Under the pieces are notes generated by a model. That model was given only the letters and a program-made list of their open reading frames with translations, did no database searches and was not told the DNA's origin. 60,325 nt of DNA from CAZUGA01 sp964619885. GTDB taxonomy: Bacteria; Pseudomonadota; Gammaproteobacteria; Methylococcales; UBA1147. Of the stretch, positions 26,345 to 35,445 are shown piece after piece (the first letter of the stretch is position 1; every line of letters begins with the position of its first letter). Position numbers and translations under genes: made by a program. The stretch lies in contig CAZUGA010000028.1 of NCBI GenBank assembly GCA_964619885.1, forward strand, positions 1 to 60,325. The letters are read 5' to 3'.

Positions 26345-26684
26345 CGCGCCACACTAATCCGATTTAACGAATTGGGTTTTCAAATGCAGTCTAACATTCC
26401 CTTATTGCGTTAAGTGCTTGTCATTCCCGCAACTAAGGTCAGCTTACTTTTCTAAATACCAATAAGTTTTGGGAGCTTTGCCTATTGCTTGATAAGGAAT
26501 GGGCTGAGGATGAGGTGTTCGCTTGCGAACATCGTCATGCTGATGTTGGTTATTCCAGGTCTTAAATAGTGGCGAATTGCCATGATCCAATATATTCCTA
26601 TCCGATAGTCCAAACACGTATAATATTAATTCGATCTTCCAAAACTTACCTTTTTTCTGCTAAAGCAATACGACTTTATTTTCG
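26345..26684. other. Intergenic region upstream of mutL
   Basis: About 340 bases between the amidase gene and mutL with no gene, repeat or RNA that I can support. The mutL-miaA promoter is likely in its AT-rich last part. Confidence 0.45.
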
Positions 26685-28490
26685 ATGGAAATCCGAAAAT
26701 TACCCCCTCAATTGGTCAACCAAATTGCTGCCGGAGAAGTAATCGAGCGACCTGCCTCAATAGTTAAAGAGTTGGTCGAAAACAGTTTTGATGCCGAGGC
26801 GAGCCAGATAACTATAGATATCGAGCACGGCGGTATCAGCCTGATACGGGTTCGAGACAACGGGTGTGGTATAGCCAAGAATGATTTAACACTTGCGTTG
26901 TCGAGGCATGCGACCAGTAAAATTTCATCGTTGAGAGATCTAGAGATGATCACCAGCATGGGTTTCCGAGGTGAAGCGTTACCCAGCATTAGTGCAGTTG
27001 CCAAATTGGCGCTTATTTCCCGCAAGGTCGATGCTGAAAGTGCTTGGCGTGTGATGGCTGATGGTAGTGAATCTGAATTTTTATTTTCTCCAGACTCATT
27101 GCCGAGCGGAACGGTCGTTGAAGTGCGTGATTTATTTTACAATATACCGGCCCGAAGGAAGTTCCTGCGAACCGAGAAAACTGAGTTTTCTCATTTGGAA
27201 AATGTAGTAAAGCGTATGGCGCTGAGCCGTTTTGATGTGGGTTTTGTGATGACCCATAATCAACGGAAAATAGTGGACAGTAAACCGATTATTACCGATT
27301 TGGATGACGGTAAACGAATTGACTGGGTGTGTGGGCCTACATTTTTGCAGAATGCGGTTAGACTTGCTGAAGAGGCCTCTGGTTTAAAATTGTCCGGATG
27401 GATTGGCGCACCAACTTTTTCGCGTAGTCAAAGCGACATGCAATACTTTTACGTGAATAGACGCTTGGTGAAGGATAAACTTATCAGTCATGCGGTACGG
27501 CAAGCCTATCAAGATGTATTGTTCCACGGTCGCCATCCGGTATTTATCTTGTATTTGGAGCTAGACCCAAGCCTTGTCGATGTTAACGCACATCCTGCCA
27601 AATTGGAGGTGCGTTTTCGCGATAGCCGATCTATACACGGATTTTTGTTTAAAGCATTGCACGGGGCGCTTGCTGCGGTAAGGCCCGGTGACCAAACTAT
27701 AATTGAAACCGATCCTAACCCAGTGCCGCTCTCAGAAGGGTTGTCAGCTAAATCGGTCCCATTCAAACCGTCTCGGGCCGAAATTCAGCCTTCATTGCCG
27801 TTGCGCCTTAATGAACAAATGGAATCCTACGAACTATTGTCGAAGGAACCTTCGGCATATTATTCTGTTACAGGATTGAGTCGGGATAAACCTGATGAAA
27901 ATCCGGTTCCGCCGTTGGGGTACGCACTGGCGCACCTTCATAATATATACATTTTGGCTGAGTCCAAACAGGGCTTAATATTGGTTGATGCACACGCGGC
28001 GCATGAACGGATTACGTATGAAAAATTAAAACATCAGCATGCACAGGGAGAAATTCCCTCGCAACCATTATTATTGCCGCTTCGCATCCAGGTTTCGACG
28101 GCCGAAGCGCAATTGGCGGAAAATATTCGAGACCAATTATTCAAGCTTGGATTGGAAATAGATAGATCTGATATTACCACACTCGTTGTGCGTTCAGTTC
28201 CGGCTCAAATTTCTGGTGTTGATGTAGAGCAACTCGTACGTGATATGTTGGCGGACTTACAAACAACTGGATCAAGTACTTGTATAGAGGAAAATATCAA
28301 CGAGATGTTATCCAGTATTGCTTGTCGCGGCTCAATTAGAGCCCACCGTGCATTGAGTCAATCAGAAATGAATGCGTTACTCAGGGAAATGGAAGCAACC
28401 GAAAACAGTGGGCAATGCAATCATGGTAGACCGACGTGGATTGAATTGAGCGCGAAACAATTGGATGCTTTTTTTATGAGGGGACAGTAA
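26685..28490 (+). CDS. mutL: DNA mismatch repair protein MutL
   Basis: Couples MutS mismatch recognition to strand incision. 601 residues. The GHKL ATPase domain holds ELVENSFDAEASQI, RDNGCGIAKND and TSMGFRGEALPSISAVAKL, and the transducer holds DVNAHPAKLEVRFRD. The C-terminal domain reads VDAHAAHERITYEKL, ACRGSIRAHRAL and CNHGRPTWIEL. These correspond to the endonuclease motifs DQHA(x)2E(x)4E, AC(R/H)GxxRA and C(P/N)HGRP, so this MutL is probably a nicking type, unlike E. coli. The usual Gln of DQHA is Ala here. It is followed closely by miaA, as in E. coli. Confidence 0.95.
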   Translation: MEIRKLPPQLVNQIAAGEVIERPASIVKELVENSFDAEASQITIDIEHGGISLIRVRDNGCGIAKNDLTLALSRHATSKISSLRDLEMITSMGFRGEALPSISAVAKLALISRKVDAESAWRVMADGSESEFLFSPDSLPSGTVVEVRDLFYNIPARRKFLRTEKTEFSHLENVVKRMALSRFDVGFVMTHNQRKIVDSKPIITDLDDGKRIDWVCGPTFLQNAVRLAEEASGLKLSGWIGAPTFSRSQSDMQYFYVNRRLVKDKLISHAVRQAYQDVLFHGRHPVFILYLELDPSLVDVNAHPAKLEVRFRDSRSIHGFLFKALHGALAAVRPGDQTIIETDPNPVPLSEGLSAKSVPFKPSRAEIQPSLPLRLNEQMESYELLSKEPSAYYSVTGLSRDKPDENPVPPLGYALAHLHNIYILAESKQGLILVDAHAAHERITYEKLKHQHAQGEIPSQPLLLPLRIQVSTAEAQLAENIRDQLFKLGLEIDRSDITTLVVRSVPAQISGVDVEQLVRDMLADLQTTGSSTCIEENINEMLSSIACRGSIRAHRALSQSEMNALLREMEATENSGQCNHGRPTWIELSAKQLDAFFMRGQ

Positions 28491-28491
28491 G

Positions 28492-29430
28492 CTGACGGAC
28501 GCCTTACCACTCGTGATTTGTTTGATGGGGCCCACCGCTACGGGAAAATCTGAATTGGGCGTAAAACTTGCGCTAGACCTGGGTTGCGAAATAGTCAGCG
28601 TAGATTCGGCCATGGTCTATCGTGGCATGGATATAGGCACAGCGAAACCTTCATTAGCAGATCGATGCGGAATCCCACATCATCTTATTGATATTCTCGA
28701 CCAGGCTGAATCGTTTTCTACCGGACGTTTTCGTAGAGAAGCTTTAATTTTAATCGATCAAATTCGCGACCGCGGCAAAATACCGCTGTTTGTTGGAGGT
28801 ACAATGTTGTATTTTCGAGCCTTGCAGCATGGATTGGCCGCGTTACCGGCCGCGAATAACGAAATACGCCAAAAAATTGATGGAGAAGCACAGATTCTAG
28901 GGTGGTCTGTGATGCACAACCGGTTATCGGAAATAGATCCCAGTGCGGCGCGGCGTATACACCGAAATGATCCGCAAAGAATCCAGAGGGCCTTGGAAAT
29001 TTATTTGGTATCGGGTAAATCGCTTAGCGATCATTGCGCTGAAGCATCGCAGGAGGACGCGGCTTTTCGCTGGTTGAACCTTGTTCTAAAACCAAACAGC
29101 CGGTCCGAATTGCACGGGCATATTGAATCCCGGTTCATCAAAATGCTGGATGATGGCATGATAGATGAAGTACAAATGATGATTAAACGTGGGGATCTGA
29201 ACGACGGAAATCCTTCTGTACGGGCAGTGGGGTACCGGCAAATATGGATGTACCTGCACGGAATAATAGATAGAACTGAGATGGAAAAACGTGGCATTAT
29301 TGCAACCCGGCAATTGGCGAAAAGGCAACTGACTTGGTTAAGAAAAGAATCAAGCCCCTATGTATATCGTTCTGGTGGCGCTAATTTACAAAAATTTATA
29401 TTGGAGGACTTGGAACCTTTTCTAAGGTAG
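28492..29430 (+). CDS. miaA: tRNA dimethylallyltransferase (probable CTG start)
   Basis: Transfers the dimethylallyl group of DMAPP to A37 of tRNAs reading UNN codons. 312 residues from 28492, or 305 from the GTG at 28513. The P-loop is GPTATGKSELG, followed by SVDSAMVYRGMDIGTAKP and FVGGTMLYFRAL. No ATG is available; the frame opens after a TGA at 28477-28479. GTG 28513 has no ribosome-binding site, whereas CTG 28492 has AGGGGA at 28479-28484, 7 bases upstream, and restores the N-terminal extension seen in other MiaA proteins (E. coli has residues before its LMGPTASGKT). I therefore prefer CTG, one base after the mutL stop codon. Confidence 0.93.
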   Translation: MTDALPLVICLMGPTATGKSELGVKLALDLGCEIVSVDSAMVYRGMDIGTAKPSLADRCGIPHHLIDILDQAESFSTGRFRREALILIDQIRDRGKIPLFVGGTMLYFRALQHGLAALPAANNEIRQKIDGEAQILGWSVMHNRLSEIDPSAARRIHRNDPQRIQRALEIYLVSGKSLSDHCAEASQEDAAFRWLNLVLKPNSRSELHGHIESRFIKMLDDGMIDEVQMMIKRGDLNDGNPSVRAVGYRQIWMYLHGIIDRTEMEKRGIIATRQLAKRQLTWLRKESSPYVYRSGGANLQKFILEDLEPFLR

Positions 29431-29596
29431 AGTACTCTGATATTTATGTTGTTGATGGGATAGGGTTTTCTCCTAATGACGGTAGTCTAGTGGCTGTGGG
29501 TGAAATCGACAAAAATAGGTCCCATTTTATAGATAATTGCGATATTCGGACGGGCCCGAGCAATTGTTCAACTTCTTGCTTTTGGCTGGTGTGGTA

Positions 29597-29621
29597 AATT
29601 GGTCTAAATGTCAGACCAATT
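29597..29621. repeat. Perfect 9-bp inverted repeat upstream of hfq
   Basis: AATTGGTCT at 29597-29605 and AGACCAATT at 29613-29621 with a 7-base loop, about 100 bases before the hfq start. No T-run follows. It could be an operator, a transcript hairpin in the hfq leader, or chance. Confidence 0.4.
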
Positions 29622-29720
29622 AGTAAATTGTTTGTGGTAAAATTTAATCTAGTTTCGAACGTGTTTAGTTTGAGCAATCTGATCGGAAGTGTACCGGAAT
29701 AAAAATAAGGAGAACGACGG

Positions 29721-29963
29721 ATGTCTAAGGGGCAAAATTTGCAAGATCCATTTCTTAACGCGTTGCGTAAAGAGCACATACCGGTGTCGATCTATTTGGT
29801 AAACGGTATTAAGTTGCAGGGTAAGATCGATTCCTTCGATCAATATGTTGTAATGTTGAAAAATTCTATCAGCCAGATGGTGTACAAGCATGCGATCTCT
29901 ACCATCGTTCCTGCGCGTCAAGTGCGTGTACCGCGCGCTGATGAAGGGAATGATTTGGAATAA
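29721..29963 (+). CDS. hfq: RNA chaperone Hfq
   Basis: Hexameric Sm-like protein that pairs small RNAs with mRNAs. 80 residues. Sm1 is IYLVNGIKLQGKIDSFDQYVVML (about 24-46) and Sm2 is the signature YKHAISTIVP (about 55-64). Q8 and the KEH/YKH residues of the proximal RNA face are present. The C-terminal tail is short (ends ADEGNDLE), so the long disordered tail of E. coli Hfq is absent. Strong ribosome-binding site AAGGAGAA before ATG 29721. Followed by hflX as in other gammaproteobacteria. Confidence 0.97.
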   Translation: MSKGQNLQDPFLNALRKEHIPVSIYLVNGIKLQGKIDSFDQYVVMLKNSISQMVYKHAISTIVPARQVRVPRADEGNDLE

Positions 29964-30026
29964 CCATCAATAGTATTAACTCGGCACCACTAACGATTCT
30001 TTGGCTTTGGGCCTTCGGGGCAATGA

Positions 30027-31343
30027 GTGTTTGAGCGCCCTTCGTCCGGTGAACGGGCGATATTGGTTCATGTTGTGCGCGACTCTGATCAGGGAAACCT
30101 TGACGAATTAGAAGAATTATCTGTTTCTGCGGGGGTTGATCCCGTTGCCAGGCTGATTTCAACCCGTTCTATTCCCGACCCCAAAACATTTCTGGGTCGC
30201 GGTAAACTGGAAGAATTGCGAGATCAGATTCTTGTCACCGGTTCGGAATTGGTTATTGTAAATCATGCCCTAAGTCCAAGCCAAGAACGCAACTTGGAAC
30301 GCAGCCTTGGCCTGCGGGTGATAGATCGCAATGGTTTGATTCTGGATATCTTTGCCCAACGTGCTCAATCATTTGAGGGCAAATTACAAGTTGAACTTGC
30401 CCAACTGCAACATCTTTCAACGCGATTAGTGCGTGGATGGACGCATTTGGAGCGACAGAAGGGTGGGATCGGATTGCGTGGGCCGGGGGAAACTCAATTG
30501 GAAACTGACCGGCGTCTGATTGGGATTAGAATTCGCCAAATCAAACGGCGGCTGGAGAAAGTCGAAAAACAACGACACCAAGGCCGCGTCGCCAGAAAGA
30601 AAGCGGTGGTGCCAACCATCGGTTTAGTTGGCTACACAAATGCCGGTAAATCAACTTTATTCAACTGTCTTACCGGGGCGGATATCTACGCTGCTGATCA
30701 ATTGTTCGCAACCCTAGATCCAACTTTGCGTAAAATGACCTTGTCAAGCGGTTTTCCGGTCATCATGGCCGATACTGTTGGATTCATTCGGGAATTACCT
30801 CACGAATTGGTGGCTGCGTTTAGATCCACCTTACAAGAAGCTAGTGAAGCGGATATCTTGTTGCACGTCGTCGATGCTGCCGACGAAGACCGACAAGCTA
30901 CGATAGCGCAGGTTAATGAGGTTCTCACTGAAATTGGGGCGAATCATATTCCACAATTTCTGGTATATAACAAGATCGATATGATCGATGATGAGGTCGC
31001 GCGTATAGAACGGGATTTTAGTGGCAAGCCCTTCCGAATTTGGGTGTCGGCAAAAAATGGAGACGGAATAAACTTTTTGGATGAGGCTATTTGTGACTAC
31101 TTTGCGACTGGGAGAGTGCGTGCTCAAATGCTACTGCACCCGCACCAGGGGTGTATTAGGGCGAAATTGTACGATCGTGGGATGGTATTAAAAGATGAGC
31201 CTTTGGATATGGGAGGTTGGGATATTGAAGTCGAATTGTTGAAAAAGGACTTGGGTATCCTTAAAGAAGTGGAATTTAGTCAAGTGCACCCAGCGAGGGT
31301 TGTACGGGTGGATTCCTCCATTGTTGTTGATTCCTTGAATTAA
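30027..31343 (+). CDS. hflX: Ribosome-associated GTPase HflX
   Basis: GTPase that splits stalled ribosomes under stress. 438 residues from GTG 30027, which gives the family-typical start MFERPSSGERAILVHV. The N-terminal HflX domain includes HALSPSQERNLER and RLVRGWTHLERQKGG, and the linker signature GLRGPGETQLETDRR. The G domain has G1 GYTNAGKSTLF, G3 DTVGFI and G4 NKID. It is 63 bases after hfq and probably in the same transcript. Unlike in E. coli, hflK does not follow at once. Confidence 0.95.
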   Translation: MFERPSSGERAILVHVVRDSDQGNLDELEELSVSAGVDPVARLISTRSIPDPKTFLGRGKLEELRDQILVTGSELVIVNHALSPSQERNLERSLGLRVIDRNGLILDIFAQRAQSFEGKLQVELAQLQHLSTRLVRGWTHLERQKGGIGLRGPGETQLETDRRLIGIRIRQIKRRLEKVEKQRHQGRVARKKAVVPTIGLVGYTNAGKSTLFNCLTGADIYAADQLFATLDPTLRKMTLSSGFPVIMADTVGFIRELPHELVAAFRSTLQEASEADILLHVVDAADEDRQATIAQVNEVLTEIGANHIPQFLVYNKIDMIDDEVARIERDFSGKPFRIWVSAKNGDGINFLDEAICDYFATGRVRAQMLLHPHQGCIRAKLYDRGMVLKDEPLDMGGWDIEVELLKKDLGILKEVEFSQVHPARVVRVDSSIVVDSLN

Positions 31344-31724
31344 CTCGATATATGCGACAATTTGTCTCTTTTTTGTCGATTTAATTTACCGTAATATGGT
31401 GTCGCTTTTTATTAAATTGCGCCGATCAATTACAATTGAAAATCATGTCCTGACCTTCGGTTTAAGTTGTACATTGAAATTTATGCGATATGTTTATGCC
31501 TTTGTAGGTACGCAAAGCGTTACAATATCAAATCCTGTGTAACGGCCATTACCAACAATCAAAATTGATCCAGTCGTCGAAATAAGATAACAAAGCTCGA
31601 TGGGTAAAATTAAATTGCGTAATCTAGGTTTGTACATTCACACATTTTTTTAGGATAATTCCATCTTTCGTATTCAGTTTATTGGCGATACGATTATTTT
31701 TAAACCAAATTGGAGTAAATGTTT
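31344..31724. other. Intergenic region between hflX and hflK
   Basis: About 380 AT-rich bases separating hflX from hflKC, which are usually contiguous. Contains a candidate sigma70 promoter near the right end; nothing else I can support. Confidence 0.5.
31630..31659 (+). promoter_or_regulatory. Candidate sigma70 promoter for hflK-hflC
   Basis: TTGTAC at 31630-31635 and GATAAT at 31654-31659 with an 18-base spacer, about 65 bases upstream of hflK. Both boxes depart from consensus, but the position is right and the gap from hflX suggests that hflKC has its own promoter. Confidence 0.35.
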
Positions 31725-32915
31725 ATGGCCTGGAATGAACCGGGGGGTGACAACAAAGATCCGTGGAGTGGTCGCGATAAAGAGAAAGGGCCGCCTGATC
31801 TCGACGAAGTGATCCGTTCGATGCAAGAAAAATTGGGTGGATTATTTGGCGGGAGTAAGGGTGGGGGTCAAAGTGCTAATCCCTTACCGGGACTGGGCCT
31901 AATTATTGTTGTTGCATTAATTCTTTGGGGGTTAACGGGTTTTTATATTGTTGATGCTGGTAATCGAGGTGTCGTTACGCGATTTGGTGCCTATACGGAA
32001 ACCACGATGCCTGGACTGCATTGGCATATTCCTACGCCCATCGAAGCACGAGATATCGTCAATATTGAACAACAACGATTTTTAGAGATTGGATATCGTT
32101 CCGGCGGACGCCAACAAGCGATTGGTTCTGTACCACGTGAAGCTTTGATGCTGACCGAGGATGAGAATATTGTCAATGTACAATTGGCGGTTCAATATCA
32201 GGTCAAAGATGCCAAAGACTTCCTATATAACGTGGTCGGTCCTGCAGAAAGCCTAAAACAAGTTACCGAAAGCGCTGAGCGTGGTGTAATCGGCAATAGT
32301 TCTATGGATTTTGTGTTGACCGAGGGTCGTACAGAAGTTGTGACAGATATCAAAGGTTCGATTCAGGAGATCATGGATAGTTATAAAGCTGGCATTTTAG
32401 TCACCAGCGTTAATCTTCAGGATGCACAGCCGCCAGAAGAAGTACAGGCGGCTTTCGAAGATGCGATTAAAGCGCGAGAAGATAAGCAACGTTTCATCAA
32501 TGAAGCAAAGGCTTATAAAAATGAGGTTCTTCCAAAAGCGCGAGGTGCCGCAGCAAGGCAGATTCAAAGTGCGGAAGCTTATAAAGCGCAAGTAGTTTCC
32601 AGAGCTGAAGGTCAAGCGAGCCGTTTTGACCAACTGCTTACGGAATATGAGAAGGCACCTGAGATTACCCGTAAACGGTTGTATTTGGAATCGATCGAGG
32701 CTGTAATCAGCAAAACCAATACGGTTATGGTCGACGTTGAAAGCAGTAACAATTTGGTTTATCTGCCATTGGATAAATTAGCGGGTCACAAAGTTTCATC
32801 GATTGCTAAGCCTATACCGAAGGTTACCCAATATGTTGATTCACCGGGACAAAAACCAGCTAAAGCGTCTACTGCCCGTCAATCAAGTCGTGGACGTGAA
32901 GGGAGGGCTCGCTAA
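31725..32915 (+). CDS. hflK: FtsH protease modulator HflK
   Basis: Stomatin/prohibitin-family (SPFH) inner-membrane protein that forms a large cage with HflC around FtsH. About 396 residues from ATG 31725. A nearer ATG at 31719 is only 3 bases from the GGAG, whereas 31725 has 9, and MAWNEPGG matches other HflK proteins. A Gly-rich N-terminus is followed by one transmembrane helix (about 52-75, GLGLIIVVALILWGLTGFYIV), the SPFH domain, a long helical region with EAKAYKNEVLPKARGAA, and a C-terminal basic tail. Its stop overlaps the hflC start by one base (TAATG). Confidence 0.95.
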   Translation: MAWNEPGGDNKDPWSGRDKEKGPPDLDEVIRSMQEKLGGLFGGSKGGGQSANPLPGLGLIIVVALILWGLTGFYIVDAGNRGVVTRFGAYTETTMPGLHWHIPTPIEARDIVNIEQQRFLEIGYRSGGRQQAIGSVPREALMLTEDENIVNVQLAVQYQVKDAKDFLYNVVGPAESLKQVTESAERGVIGNSSMDFVLTEGRTEVVTDIKGSIQEIMDSYKAGILVTSVNLQDAQPPEEVQAAFEDAIKAREDKQRFINEAKAYKNEVLPKARGAAARQIQSAEAYKAQVVSRAEGQASRFDQLLTEYEKAPEITRKRLYLESIEAVISKTNTVMVDVESSNNLVYLPLDKLAGHKVSSIAKPIPKVTQYVDSPGQKPAKASTARQSSRGREGRAR

Positions 32916-33772
32916 TGGCTCAGAATAGATTATTGCTAATTCTGGCGATTGTGTTTGCAATCGCATTTTCGACGATTTTTACCGTCCATCAAACTGAAAA
33001 GGCGATCCTGTTCAGACTTGGGGAGATCGTTAAGTCGGATTATAAGCCGGGATTACACTTTAAAGTTCCCATTTACAACAACGTCAAGTTTTTTGACGCA
33101 CGGATTCTGACTTTGGATGCTAAAGCTGAGCGGTTTCTAACGTCCGAAAAGAAAAATGTGATTGTTGACTCGTTCGTCAAATGGCGTATTGGTGATGTGC
33201 CTTTGTATTACACCACCATGTCGGGAGATGTAACGCAAGCCAATATGCGTCTAGATCAAATTATGAAAGACGCTATGCGAGGGGAATTCAGTAAACGGTC
33301 GATCAATCAATTGGTTTCTGCCGATCGCTCTGATTTGCGTGATATCTTGGTCGCCAGTACCAAGTCTATTGCCGAAAAATGGGGCATAGATATTGTTGAC
33401 GTTCGAATCAAACGTATAGATCTACCCAGTGATGTAAGTAGTTCTGTTTACCGCAGAATGGAAGCCGAGCGTGAGAGAGTGGCAAGAGACTTTAGGTCGC
33501 AGGGTGCTGAGGCATCTGAAAAAATTCGTGCTGATGCTGACAAGCAGCGTGATATTATCATCGCTGAAGCCTATAAAGAAGCTGAAATAACCCGAGGGCA
33601 AGGTGATGCGGTTGCAACGGATGTATACGCAAAAGCCTATGGTAAAGACTCCGAATTTTTCGGTTTTTACCGGAGCTTGAATGCTTATAAACAAGTATTC
33701 AGTGGGGGAAGTGACATGTTGGTTCTTGAACCAAATTCAGATTTCTTCAAATATTTCGGCAAAGAAAAGTAG
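32915..33772 (+). CDS. hflC: FtsH protease modulator HflC
   Basis: Partner of HflK in the FtsH-HflKC complex. 285 residues with an N-terminal signal anchor (about 5-24, LLILAIVFAIAFSTIFTV), the SPFH domain (KAILFRLGEIVKSDYKPGLH) and a coiled region (RMEAERERVARDFRSQGAE). The C-terminus ends LVLEPNSDFFKYF, the conserved HflC tail. It is translationally coupled to hflK and followed by a strong intrinsic terminator at 33805-33840, so hflKC forms its own transcription unit. Confidence 0.95.
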   Translation: MAQNRLLLILAIVFAIAFSTIFTVHQTEKAILFRLGEIVKSDYKPGLHFKVPIYNNVKFFDARILTLDAKAERFLTSEKKNVIVDSFVKWRIGDVPLYYTTMSGDVTQANMRLDQIMKDAMRGEFSKRSINQLVSADRSDLRDILVASTKSIAEKWGIDIVDVRIKRIDLPSDVSSSVYRRMEAERERVARDFRSQGAEASEKIRADADKQRDIIIAEAYKEAEITRGQGDAVATDVYAKAYGKDSEFFGFYRSLNAYKQVFSGGSDMLVLEPNSDFFKYFGKEK

Positions 33773-33804
33773 GGTAGATTGTACTACCGGAATTAAACAA
33801 TGAT

Positions 33805-33840
33805 CCGCGGCAGCGAATAAACCGCTGTCGTGGGTTTTTA
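33805..33840 (+). terminator. Intrinsic terminator after hflC
   Basis: An 11-bp stem (CCGCGGCAGCG at 33805-33815 pairing with CGCTGTCGTGG at 33823-33833, two G-U pairs), a 7-base loop, and a GTTTTTA tract directly after. Textbook form and position, 33 bases after the hflC stop. Confidence 0.85.
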
Positions 33841-34045
33841 TTATTATCTCGTATAACGTAAAATCTGGATCTCAATTTTCTTATTCGGCAATTTAATGTT
33901 ATTCAGACTAAGGATTTTGGATTCCAGAGTCGTTTTCGTTGATTCTTAGACCTTGCTCTTCAAGTTAAATCTATTCGGATTGACGTAATCATTGAAATGA
34001 TGCGCCTACTCCTCTATACACCTTCCAGGTATTGATTCTTAGACT

Positions 34046-35230
34046 ATGTACCAACAAGATCATTGGTTGTTGCCGGAAGGTATCCAAGAAGTCCTGCAAG
34101 ACGAAGCTTTACGATTAGAACAGTTGCGTAGAGATTTACTTGACCTGTTTGGGGCTTGGGGCTACCAACTGGTTATCCCGCCATTTGTCGAATTCCTTGA
34201 TTCATTGTTGACCGGTACCGGCCACGATTTGGACCTTCAAACCTTTAAATTGACCGACCAGCTGAGTGGACGTTTGCTCGGCATACGTGCTGATATGACA
34301 CCGCAGGTTGCGCGTATAGATGCGCATAATCTGAAGCGAGATGTGCCCACCCGGTTGTGTTATTTGGGTACCGTTCTGCATGCGCGAGGTGATGAACTGG
34401 ACAAATCGCGCAGTCCGTTGCAGGTTGGGGCGGAGTTGTTCGGACATGCAGGTGTTGCTAGTGATTTTGAAATTGTGCGGCTCATGTTGGAAATGTTGGC
34501 GGTTTCAGGTCTCCAGAATGTGCATGTTGATTTAGGTCACGTGGGTATATTTAGAGGACTTGCCAAGCAAGCCGGGCTCGATCCTGTGCAAGAATCTAAG
34601 ATTTTCGATGTAATGCAACGCAAAGCCACGGCTGAATTGGAAGCATTATTAGACTTATTAGGTCTGTCGCATACGGAATCGGCCATGATGATGGCTTTGC
34701 CGAAACTGAATGGTTCGGATGGCGTTATCGATAGGGCTCGAGAACAATTGGGTAATGCGGATGAATCGGTTATTGGTGCGTTGGACTATCTTGCCGACTT
34801 AGCGAAAAAACTTCGTAGCATGTTCCCGTTATTGCCGATTAATTTCGATCTAGCTGAGCTTCGAGGCTATCATTATCAGACGGGCGTCGTATTTGCGGCG
34901 TTTGTACCCGGGTATGGGCGTGAAATTGCCCGCGGTGGGCGCTACGATGAAATTGGCCGGGTTTTCGGCCGAGCACGACCAGCGACTGGGTTTAGTGCAG
35001 ATCTTAAGGTATTGGAAAGCTTGGCTTGCGATCGACAACAAGATGAGCAAGGCAAGATATATGCGCCATATCTCGATGATTCTGATTTGAATGTAAAAAT
35101 AAGTGACCTACGCAGCCACGGAGAAATAGTGATTCAGCAACTACCAAATCAGAGCGGTCACGCGAAGGATATGGGATGCAGCTATATACTGGAGAAAAAG
35201 AATGACATCTGGGTTGTGTCTGCCTCTTAA
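34046..35230 (+). CDS. hisZ: ATP phosphoribosyltransferase regulatory subunit
   Basis: HisRS-like paralogue without aminoacylation activity that pairs with short-form HisG to start histidine synthesis. 394 residues. It has the class II core (WLLPEGIQEVLQDEALRLEQ, LTDQLSGRLLGIRADMTPQVARIDA, and ELRGYHYQTGVVFAAFVPGYGREIARGGRYDEIG) but no C-terminal anticodon-binding domain, which separates it from HisS. The hflC-hisZ-purA order is common in gammaproteobacteria that use the short HisG. HisG is not in the window. Confidence 0.95.
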   Translation: MYQQDHWLLPEGIQEVLQDEALRLEQLRRDLLDLFGAWGYQLVIPPFVEFLDSLLTGTGHDLDLQTFKLTDQLSGRLLGIRADMTPQVARIDAHNLKRDVPTRLCYLGTVLHARGDELDKSRSPLQVGAELFGHAGVASDFEIVRLMLEMLAVSGLQNVHVDLGHVGIFRGLAKQAGLDPVQESKIFDVMQRKATAELEALLDLLGLSHTESAMMMALPKLNGSDGVIDRAREQLGNADESVIGALDYLADLAKKLRSMFPLLPINFDLAELRGYHYQTGVVFAAFVPGYGREIARGGRYDEIGRVFGRARPATGFSADLKVLESLACDRQQDEQGKIYAPYLDDSDLNVKISDLRSHGEIVIQQLPNQSGHAKDMGCSYILEKKNDIWVVSAS

Positions 35231-35445
35231 GGCTTTGCCTGAAACTGAAAAAATGGTTTTTAGAAACTTTGATGAAGGGTCGGTTGAATTCCTGGGTGAT
35301 TAATTCCGCGGCTTCCATTTTTACAGCTTTGACGGTTTTAATATTAAAAAAGCTATCAATATAATTTTGCTAAAAATAAAAAGTGTATCCTGGAACGGCT
35401 GCGCCGAACGGGAAGGCAACGAAAAATTCCAAAAATGGAAATGAA

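Noticed and set aside
35383..35445. N-terminal extension of PurA
   Set aside because: The extra residues (MYPGTAAPNGKATKNSKNGN) have no counterpart in PurA, and ATG 35446 gives the canonical start.
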